Below are positions 56,789 through 64,000 of a stretch of 64,000 nt of DNA, piece after piece. How positions within the stretch are numbered: position 1 is the stretch's first letter; every line of letters starts with the position of its first letter. The notes beneath the pieces were generated by a model. That model saw only the letters and a program-made list of their open reading frames with translations. It did not search any database and was not told the origin of the DNA. A program made the translations under genes and the position numbers. Origin of the DNA: Tragulus kanchil (taxonomy: Eukaryota > Chordata > Mammalia > Artiodactyla > Tragulidae); the NCBI GenBank assembly GCA_022376925.1, contig JAIOJX010000027.1, forward strand, positions 16,571,471 to 16,635,470, written 5' to 3'.

Positions 56789-57303
56789 GTGGAGCCCGAG
56801 CCTGCGACGGCAGCGTCGGCCCGGAGCGGCACCACGAGCCGCCCCTGGTCTTCAATCTGGACGAGGACGTGGCCGAAGCCGTGCCTCTGGACAGGGGCAG
56901 CGAGGAGTACCGGACGGCGCTGCCCAAGATCGCGGCGGCTCTTGCGGGCATCCTTGAGGACATCGCAGGGGACAACGTCTCCCGGGCGGATTTCAGCCAG
57001 GACCCTTCTGCGACCCCCTGCTGCAACCCCCGCCACAGCGCCTGCCGCTGCCAGGCGGCGAGACCCGGGCGCTCTGCCCGGAGGAGGCGGCTCCCGCCTG
57101 CTGCGGCTGAGCCCTCTTCACAGCCCCGCGAGCTTCGAAAACAAGGCTCCGGATTCTGTCTGGAAGCCACCGCTCTGCGTCCCCGTCGTCCCTTCCGCTC
57201 GAGAGCATGCCGGGCCCACGCCGGGAGCAGAGGCACCAGGGCTGTGGCGTCAGGAGGCAAACCGGGGCCAAGCCCCAGCTCCCGCCCGCAGGCGACCGTG
57301 TAA
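56789..57303 (+). CDS. ARSG: ARSG last coding exon with an 80-residue C-terminal extension
   Basis: Acceptor CTGCCCAG; the first two bases complete a split glycine. It encodes '[20 protein letters not shown]', '[20 protein letters not shown]' and '[20 protein letters not shown]', the cysteine-rich end of ARSG, with the NVS sequon kept. Human ARSG stops after QAA; here the next codon at 57061 is AGA and the frame runs 80 further Arg/Pro/Ser-rich codons to TAA at 57301-57303. This could be true stop-loss or a small sequence error at 57061. The extension shows no domain. Confidence 0.9.
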
Positions 57304-57712
57304 CCCGGCTCGCCGGCTGACCTTGAGGACGGGCCAGGCCACACGTGTCCCGACACTGAGCAGGCGCTCAGCACATTTCAGTTTCTTTCTCTGTTTTGAA
57401 ATGTACCCTGCTTTGCTGGACCTTTGGAGAGAGGCGGGCCCCCTCTGTTGTCTGGAGCAGCCGGGCCGTGTCTTTCCAGTGCGCACAGACACATCGCCTG
57501 GGAGCTGGCGGCCACCCAGATTCTGAGCCGCGGCCTGGCGGGGGCGCCGGGCAGCTCGGGTGCAGACCCCGCACAGCTAGATCCTCTCCACGCCCCCGAG
57601 CGGGAGCGCAAGAGCTCCGTGGCCCTCCCCGCCTCCACCGCCCCCTTCGATGGGCTGGACGGCTGTCTTCTCAAGTCTTAGGCGTTCTTCCTGCTTCCTC
57701 AAACCACAAAGA

Positions 57713-57718
57713 AATAAA
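57713..57718 (+). terminator. ARSG: Putative ARSG polyadenylation signal
   Basis: The first AATAAA downstream of the ARSG coding end, about 410 bp after the TAA, inside GAAATAAAAATTTAAAG. Cleavage would be expected some 10-30 bp downstream. No transcript evidence is available here. Confidence 0.6.
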
Positions 57719-57750
57719 AATTTAAAGCCTCAGAAGTGCACTGCCACGGT

Positions 57751-57756
57751 TTTATT
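57751..57756 (-). terminator. WIPI1: Putative WIPI1 polyadenylation signal
   Basis: TTTATT on the + strand is AATAAA on the - strand, about 420 bp beyond the WIPI1 stop codon. The expected cleavage zone (about 57720-57741) overlaps the zone expected for ARSG. Confidence 0.6.
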
Positions 57757-58177
57757 ATTAGTGTCCTAAATGGGACTGAAAGGTCGTAAATGATTGATTC
57801 CAATCACGGCGGGAATCTTTCTCCTGGCTAAAAGTCTCCATGTGTCGCGTACAAGAAATACAATTCTGAGGGGTCTTCCTGTGAGTACGTTTTTTACACA
57901 GCATACGTTTTCCAGAGGATGCCCGTGTTAATATAAAATTTGGCTGATACACCGATACGGTTCGTCCGTGTGGGCGCTGTGGCTGGGACACGCTTTCAGT
58001 GGCAGGACGCGGGTATGCCGGCTCCGGCACCTGCCGGTGGCCGGGCTGAGCAGAGCATGCCGGGCCGTGGACCGCGTCCCCTGGTTCCTGCCCCACCCCC
58101 ACGCCGCTCAACAACCGCACGCCTTTCGTCCGCCTTCCTCGTTTGCTCCAAAACCACCTGAGCGGTCCTGCTGCTGG

Positions 58178-58225
58178 TCATGACTGCTTCGCTTTGCCCT
58201 TCTGATCTCCACGGCACAAGATTAT
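58178..58225 (-). CDS. WIPI1: WIPI1 last coding exon
   Basis: On the - strand, acceptor TTTCGGTAG is followed by whole codons for 'IILCRGDQKGKAKQS' and a TGA at 58180-58178, closely matching the human WIPI1 C-terminus. It joins in phase to the exon at 62477-62577, which ends after 'EFPP'. The 3' UTR continues to about 57735. The exon has only 48 coding bases and no start, so it is easy to miss. The intron before it, about 4.25 kb here, contains duplication O. Confidence 0.92.
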   Translation of the reverse strand: MILCRGDQKGKAKQS

Positions 58226-58454
58226 CTACCGAAATCAAAACAGAGCGGCCTTACTCTTTCTGGGAGGGAGCCGTCAGACGGGCTCTGTGGTCAACAGGTC
58301 TGTGTCCATGTGGGACTGGCAGGTGGAGGCTGGGCCTGGCAGGTTTCCTGTCCATCCGTCCACAGGCCAACCCTCGCCTGCAGCCACAGGAAAATCACCT
58401 GCCTTCTTTAGGTGCAGGAAATACTCTGTGAAATACTTGTGTGTAGGAGCGAGT
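58226..58454. other. WIPI1 last intron
   Basis: Unique sequence; no other element seen. Confidence 0.45.
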
Positions 58455-58640
58455 GTGTACTTGGCCGTGTCTGACTCTTTGCAACACCACGGACTGCGGC
58501 CCGCCAGGCTCCTCTGTCCGTGGGCTTCTCCAGGCAAGAAGACTGGAGTGGGGTGCCATGCCCTCTTCCAGGGACCAAAGCCCAGTCTCCTGCATCGCAG
58601 GTGGATTCTTTGCCATCTGAGCCACCAGGGAAGCCCCAAA
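58455..58640 (-). mobile_element. Bov-tA SINE
   Basis: Antisense 'GGCCGTGTCTGACTCTTTGC', 'CTCCAGGCAAGAAGACTGG' and 'GAGCCACCAGGGAAGCCCC'. Sense relative to WIPI1. Confidence 0.95.
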
Positions 58641-60189
58641 TGTCTGTGTATTGATATGTGTATTGGTATGTATGTATTTTTTGACAAGGCTCATCGTACT
58701 TGTAAACACAGACTGCTAAGTCACTAAGAAAAAAGTCAGTCAATCCCCTGGTCCCGGCGCCTTCCCTCCTGTTCCCAAGAGTACGGTAAGTGTCAGGAAA
58801 CACGCAGGTGCATCACGGCTGGCTTGTTCTGCGAAGCTGTTCCCCTCCTGAATACGGCATCTTTCTAAGGGACCGGAAATGATGGATCCTCTTTTCTCGC
58901 ACTGTGCTTGGAGCAAAGTAAATCCCAGGGCGGGAAGAGGGATGGTGCCCGGGTGCATGTCGGTGTGTTTGCAGGGGAAGACCAGCTGTGACGACCCAGG
59001 GACCCCTCAGGAGACAATCAGGCAAACCTCCGCTCGTGTCTTTGAGACGCCAAGACCCCGAGACGCGACAGGGTCCCACAGGCATTAAGGAAGTGTGGGT
59101 GGAGATGAGGGCTCTGGGCCGGCGTCTTTGGCAGGCGGGACACTTCAGGATAGAGACAGAGGAAGTGTCTAGACCCCCCAGGGATGGCTGCCGCCGGCGA
59201 GGGTGTGACCGAGATGGTCCCTCTTGCAAGAATGCCCGAGGCCTCCAATCCTCGTGGGTGGAGATGGAGGACCCTATGTGCGGCCCCTCCACTGTGCCTG
59301 CAGGCGTGAGGGCAGGGCTGGGGTCTGATGGTCCCCGAGCCTCCTACCACTGGCTCTGCACGATTTTGGGGGCTGATCGGAAATCCCTAGAGCCTGACGA
59401 CCGTTCTAAGGAACCTTGTTCAGTGGCCAGGGCTCTCCCTTGAGTCTAGAGTAAAAGCCCCGAAGCCATCAATCCCACCTGCCAACATTTGGTCCTGATG
59501 AGGGAGTCGGGACTGCGGGCTCGCACGAGGCTCCCTGGAGCTGTGGAAGCAAACAGGCTTTTCACTCTAGGGCTAGATGTTAAGCATCTCCAGGTTTTTT
59601 CCTTTTTTTTTTTTCATTCCAAATGATCTACACGGTGTCCCTATTATTTGATACAGGTTTTCTCTGGCAAGAGATCACCTCTGAATGCCAAGATCCAAGG
59701 AAACCCAGTTCTGTAAGTAGAAGAGGTCTCCAGGCTTGCTCGGATGACAGTGAAGAGCCTAACAACCTGGTCCCCTTTCCAGCAGCCACAGACGTTCCCA
59801 CAGCTGCTGCAGTGCATGCTAAGCACGGGGAGGAAGGTCCCAGAAGCCCACTGCATCTGACCTGCCCTGGGTCCTGGAAGTTGTAGCTCTAGGGAAATGA
59901 CTTCCAAGTGTGCAGGACAGAACAGCTGCCTCTGCAGCGAAGACAGGCAAGAGAACCCCAAAGCCAAACTGCTGGTCTCCTGGGGGGGCACTGGGCCAAC
60001 AGGTGTTTTTAAACCCTCAATTAGTATTTTTGAACGACGACGGCTCTCCACTCCTAAAAGGTAAACTTGACTTGGTGGCCCTGTGTCTGGCCGTCGACAG
60101 AAAGCCAGGGATGTCCATCTCAAGCGGCACCCATGGAGCCTTCGGGAAATGACAGGCACAGCGCTTCAGTCCTGCAGGAGGGACCCATG
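58641..60189. other. WIPI1 last intron, no gene seen
   Basis: Unique sequence with a T-run near 59600. Open frames on both strands show no known domain. Confidence 0.45.
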
Positions 60190-60310
60190 GCGGCTTTTCT
60201 GGCCGCACCACGTGGCGTGCGGGATCTCTCTTCCTCAACCAGGGGTCACACCTGCACCCCCTGCAGTGGAAGCATGGGGTCTTAACCGCTGGGCCACCAG
60301 GGAAGCCCCC
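60190..60310 (-). mobile_element. CHR-type SINE (3' part also at 61326-61406)
   Basis: Antisense 'CGTGGCGTGCGGGATCTCTC', 'CAGTGGAAGCATGGGGTCTT' and 'GGCCACCAGGGAAGCCCC'. Duplication O starts within it at about 60226. Confidence 0.8.
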
Positions 60311-62411
60311 TCTTTCCCTGTGTTACTGGATTGTCCCACAGATCTACCCGAGAGCCACACTCCATCCTTCAGCAAATGGAATCCACCTGACGTGAGAGCA
60401 CCACCGAGAGGAGACCTGAACCCCAAGACCTGGGCCCCAACAGCTACTTCTTTCTGACGCCCAGGTCTTGGCCTAAAGACTGCTTTCATCTCAGAATGAT
60501 TTCAGGTTGACTGTGTGACATGTTCTCTAACTGGAGCTCGTGAGAAGGCTCTCTGTGTTGCTCTGAACAGAAGTTGGAAGAATCAGAACCGGGGCACAAG
60601 CTTCTCTCCGCCCCCCCCCCCCCCCCGATGTGAGCACGAGCCACGCCCCGCGCCCAGACTGGCCCGAGGCCCTCGCTGCCGGCGCGGCTGGAGTCGGGTG
60701 CTGGGGCGGCCCGGACGTGCCGAGGGGACGCTCCCTGCCCACCCGCGGCTCTCCGCGCGGCTGTTAGCGAATGGGGGTCTGTCCCGTCGGAGCGTCACCT
60801 TCAGCACGAGGGCGGTGACATTCCGCTGGACCCGCTGAGAAACCCCAGGGGAAGGAGAGCCCGCGCGGGGGGCTCCTCGCCCAGGGGCAGCAAGGACAGA
60901 GCAGAGGAGCGGAGATGGGGGTCCTGGCCTGGGGCCCGCAGCGCAGTAAACACGAACGGCTTCCCAGGTTGTAGGGGACAGTAAGGTGTCAGGGACTCGA
61001 GAGCAGGGCAGCGGCTCTGCCCCACGCAGAAGTGAGCTTCTATCTAAGTGCCCGGACCGAGCTCCTAAGGGCTTCCTAGTCTCACATCCAAGTACACGGA
61101 CCAACCTCCTAAGGGTTCCCGACGCTCACGTCCAAGTGCCCAGACCGAGCTCCTAAGGGCTTCCTAGTCTCACAGACAAGCGCACAGACTGAGCTCCTAA
61201 GGGTTTCCAATGCTCATGTCCAAGCATACGGACCAATCTTCTAAGGGTTTCCGATGCTCACGTCCAAGCCCCTGGACCGAGCTCCTAAGCGTTCCTGATG
61301 CTCATGTCTAATTGCACAGACTAAGCTCTCTTCCTCAACCAGGGTCACACCTGCACCCCTGCAGTGGAAGCATGGGGTCTTAACGCTGGGCCACCAGGAA
61401 GCCCCTCTTTCCCTGTGTTACTGGATTGTCCCACAGATCTACCCGAGAGCCACACTCCATCCTTCAGCAAATGGAATCCACCTGGCGTGAGAGCACCACC
61501 GAGAGGAGACCTGAACCCCAAGACCTGGGCCCCAACAGCTACTTCTTTCTGACGCCCAGGTCTTGGCCTAAAGACTGCTTTCATCTCAGAATGATTTCAG
61601 GTTGACTGTGTGACATGTTCTCTAACTGGAGCTCGTGAGAAGGCTCTCTGTGTTGCTCTGAACAGAAGTTGGAAGAATCAGAACCGGGGCACAAGCTTCT
61701 CTCCCCCCCGATGTGAGCACGAGCCACGCCCCGCGCCCAGACTGGCCCGAGGCCCTCGCTGCCGGCGCGGCTGGAGTCGGGTGCTGGGGCGGCCCGGACG
61801 TGCCGAGGGGACGCTCCCTGCCCACCCGCGGCTCTCCGCGCGGCTGTTAGCTAATGGGGGTCTGTCCCGTCGGAGCGTCACCTTCAGCACGAGGGCGGTG
61901 ACATTCCGCTGGACCCGCTGAGAAACCCCAGGGGAAGGAGAGCCCGCGCGGGGGGCTCCTCGCCCAGGGGCAGCAAGGACAGAGCAGAGGAGCGGAGATG
62001 GGGGTCCTGGCCTGGGGCCCGCAGCGCAGTAAACACGAACGGCTTCCCAGGTTGTAGGGGACAGTAAGGTGTCAGGGACTCGAGAGCAGGGCAGCGGCTC
62101 TGCCCCACGCAGAAGTGAGCTTCTATCTAAGTGCCCGGACCGAGCTCCTAAGGGCTTCCTAGTCTCACATCCAAGTACACGGACCAACCTCCTAAGGGTT
62201 CCCGACGCTCACGTCCAAGTGCCCAGACCGAGCTCCTAAGGGCTTCCTAGTCTCACAGACAAGCGCACAGACTGAGCTCCTAAGGGTTTCCAATGCTCAT
62301 GTCCAAGCATACGGACCAATCTTCTAAGGGTTTCCGATGCTCACGTCCAAGCCCCTGGACCGAGCTCCTAAGCGTTCCTGATGCTCATGTCTAATTGCAC
62401 AGACTAAGCTC
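60226..62411. repeat. Direct duplication O (60226-61328 and 61326-62411)
   Basis: The offset is 1083-1100 bp with no spacer and a 3-bp overlap (CTC). The first ~370 bp of copy 2 have repeated losses in base runs (AGGGGTC/AGGGTC, CACCCCCTG/CACCCCTG, AACCGCT/AACGCT, GGGAAG/GGAAG, and a long C-run cut to a few C's). The rest differs at one base (GCGAATGG/GCTAATGG). It lies in the last WIPI1 intron and splits the 44-bp minisatellite. Confidence 0.95.
61062..61325 (-). repeat. 44-bp minisatellite, six units (duplicate part of the array at 62145)
   Basis: Units begin CTCCTAAGGG at 61062, 61106, 61150, 61194, 61238 and 61282, exactly 44 bp apart, followed by a variable middle with GCTCAC or GCTCAT and CCAAG...GGACCGAG. 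The array is cut at 61326 by the joint of duplication O. Confidence 0.93.
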
Positions 62412-62476
62412 CTATTGGTTCCCAATGCTCACGTCCAAGCGCCTGGACCGAGCTCCTAAGGGTGCCCAATGCTCAC
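62145..62476 (-). repeat. 44-bp minisatellite ending at a WIPI1 splice donor
   Basis: Seven and a half units starting at 62145, 62189, 62233, 62277, 62321, 62365, 62409 and 62453. On the - strand a unit reads GTGAGC(N38), and the outermost unit is exactly the splice donor and intron start of the WIPI1 exon 62477-62577. Several inner units keep GTGAGC, others have ATGAGC or GTGAGA. Confidence 0.93.
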
Positions 62477-62577
62477 AGGGGGAAACTCGTCCTCATCGTC
62501 AAGACACACTGGTCCCGTCGCGAACTCGTGTTCCGGAAGGACCTCTCCTCGGAGCGCCCCGCCGTCCTCAGAGTAAC
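62477..62577 (-). CDS. WIPI1: WIPI1 exon, C-terminal tail (acidic segment)
   Basis: 101 bp on the - strand with acceptor GTCTCCAG and donor GTGAGC. It encodes 'YSEDGGALRGEVLPEHEFAT' and 'GPVCLDDEDEFPP', matching the human WIPI1 tail after the beta-propeller. It enters with two bases completing a glycine and ends at a whole codon, fitting the exons on both sides. Confidence 0.93.
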
Positions 62578-62967
62578 CTGGAGACCGAGAGGCGTGAGGG
62601 CAGCTGGTGGAGGGTGCAGCCTGACCCTCGGGTGAGACCAGGGCCAGACCGCAGCAGCGCGAGCACCTGGGAAGCCGCGGGAGTGGCAGTGCTTCCGCCT
62701 CGGGGACATCCCCAGTGCCCTGGGAGGGCTGGTCTTCCCACCCCGCGGGCCATGGCGGCCCCAGCTCTCGCCGACGGCCGGCTGTCCAGGAGGCAAGGGC
62801 GCACGCTGCGGGAGAGGGAGGCGGGGGCTCCGCCTGCCGGGCGTAGGGGCCCGGGCTCACGGCTTCGCCTCGCTCTCCCCGGAGGACACGCGTGTCTCAG
62901 GGAGGGCCCTCCACCCGCAGGGCAGGACCCGGAGGGGCGCGGTCACACCGTTCCCCTGGACACGCAC
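62578..62967. other. WIPI1 intron
   Basis: GC-rich, no other element recognised. Confidence 0.5.
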
Positions 62968-63086
62968 CTGGCACCGTGGAGGCTGCGGACGGACTTGGTC
63001 TGGCTACGGTCGCGGCGTAAGACTGAGGTAATGCAGGCCTGAGGTCGTTTTCTTTGTTCTCTTCAGCGGTTCCTGAGCCAAGCAAG
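62968..63086 (-). CDS. WIPI1: WIPI1 exon 'GSGTAEENKEND'
   Basis: 119 bp on the - strand with acceptor AACTAG and donor GTGCGT. It encodes 'LLGSGTAEENKENDLRPALP' and 'QSYAATVARPSPSAASTVP', the linker between the last WD blade and the C-terminal tail. One base at each end belongs to a split codon (Ser and Gly), in phase with both neighbours. Confidence 0.93.
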
Positions 63087-63653
63087 CTAGTTCCGGCGGT
63101 GAAGAGCGGGGGAGAGAAAAGAAGGCCACCTCACGCCCTGGCCACGTCCAGGAGGAAGCCCATCGGGACGGCTGGGCCTGGCTGCCGGTTTCAGGGACAC
63201 ACTATCCATTCCCGGGGCCGGCGGGACCTGCGGCTCTCGTGCCGGGCACACCCAGGCAGGGACACCCGGGCGGCTCTCTAGGGGAGGCCCGGGTGCGGGA
63301 GCCCAGCAGCCTGGGGCGGCCCGTCCACAGCAGGGGTCGCCCTGCCCCTGGCCGCAGAGGTCAGGAGAGCGTCTCACCCCGGTATCCAGCACGGCCGAGT
63401 GCCTGTTCTGTCCCAGGGACCCCAGGAGGCCAGGGGCCGACAGCGAGAGGGCACTGTGCTCGTCGTTGAGCCTGACCGGGACCCAGTGCTGCGTGGGGCC
63501 CCCGCACTCTGCCCCCAGCGCCCCTCCCACCGCTCTGGACCCCCACCAAGGAAGAATGAGAGACAGCGCGCCAGGCCGGTCTCCGCTCCGGGCCCGGGGC
63601 GGGCGACGCAGCGGCTCTCGGGAGCCTGGCTTTCTGGACGCCGGTCTCTTCAC
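63087..63653. other. WIPI1 intron
   Basis: GC-rich unique sequence with chance open frames on both strands; no other gene seen. Confidence 0.5.
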
Positions 63654-63761
63654 CTGTGGGTCTTGATGAGGACACAGTCGCCGCCGTCCTGAGGGTCCAG
63701 ATTGTAGATGTAAAGGTGTCCACTAGATGACGCGACCAGGAGCCTGGGCAGCTTCTGGATC
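63654..63761 (-). CDS. WIPI1: WIPI1 exon, last beta-propeller blade region
   Basis: WIPI1 is a PROPPIN: a seven-bladed WD-repeat propeller that binds PI3P and PI(3,5)P2 through its FRRG motif (not in this window) and works at early autophagosomal membranes. This 108-bp exon has acceptor CCCTCTAG and donor GTGAAG and encodes '[20 protein letters not shown]' and '[15 protein letters not shown]', the C-terminal end of the propeller. It distinguishes WIPI1 from WIPI2, whose matching segment differs. Upstream exons lie beyond the right edge. Confidence 0.94.
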
Positions 63762-64000
63762 CTAGAGGGGCCAAGAGGACCCGCGCTTCGGTGGCCACGC
63801 ACACGCGCGGGGGGCAGGCCGGCGTCCAGGGGCCCGGCAGCCCCGCGCCTCGTCCCGCCCTCCGCCGCGGGCAGCCGCCACCCGTTTCCCACGGCCTCCC
63901 CGCGTGGGGTCCCAGTGAGCTGTGTCGGGGCGGGGCTCTTGTCTTGGAGCAAAACCGCGTCGCTGAGACCGGAGGAAGTGCGCGGAGCCCGCGCGAGAGG
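63762..64000. other. GC-rich WIPI1 intron to the window edge
   Basis: CpG-rich (ACGCGCGGGG, CCGCCGCGGG) with no exon that I can support. Confidence 0.4.

Noticed and set aside
56475..57374. 299-residue open frame on the - strand
   Set aside because: Antisense shadow of the GC-rich last ARSG exon and its intron.
2052..62411. A novel mobile or amplification system that makes 1.1-kb tandem copies
   Set aside because: No shared ends, motifs or coding capacity, and the copy differences have the polarity of contig-end errors. Kept as a finding with a test, but not called as biology.

Overview
The window is nuclear DNA from a ruminant (cattle, sheep, goat or deer type). It is dense with tRNA-derived Bov-tA SINEs and CHR-type SINEs on both strands, and it carries a BovB (RTE-class) LINE fragment. 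It has GT-AG exons in long introns and no prokaryotic-style coding. No database search was possible; the genes below were recognised from protein sequence and checked by splice sites and codon phase.

Two convergent genes are present. The 3' part of ARSG (arylsulfatase G, a lysosomal sulfatase) runs on the + strand from about 9.5 to 57.7 kb. Its first coding exons, with the signal peptide and the first metal-binding Asp pair, were not found and probably lie upstream. Ten distinct ARSG exons join in phase at 10707-10894, 15125-15172 (or 16228-16275), 17312-17426, 19921-20058, 28334-28530, 29574-29654, 39548-39656, 45287-45407, 49381-49471 (or 50479-50569) and 56789 onward. They give 453 codons to the point where the human protein ends, after which the frame stays open for 80 more codons. 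The 3' end of WIPI1 (a WD-repeat, phosphoinositide-binding autophagy protein) is on the - strand: exons 63654-63761, 62968-63086, 62477-62577 and the last coding exon 58178-58225. The two genes meet tail to tail, with opposing AATAAA signals about 33 bp apart near 57.7 kb.

The dominant unexplained structure is a series of fifteen direct, adjacent, near-identical duplications with offsets of about 1,073-1,149 bp, plus a probable sixteenth cut by the left edge. They share size but not sequence. They cover roughly half the window and repeat whatever lies there: introns, SINEs, a minisatellite and four ARSG exons. Differences between copies are mostly small indels gathered at the end of the first copy and the start of the second. 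That is what two overlapping contig ends placed side by side, instead of merged, would look like. I therefore read them as assembly artefacts that add about 16.6 kb, and not as a biological system; the checks that would prove this wrong are given.

Other points of interest are a six-unit GC-rich minisatellite with one CACGTG E-box per unit in an ARSG intron, a 44-bp minisatellite that runs exactly into a WIPI1 splice donor, a C-terminal ARSG stop-loss, and loss of one ARSG glycosylation sequon. The rest is intron filled with SINEs, L1 3' fragments and GC-rich unique sequence in which I see no further genes.
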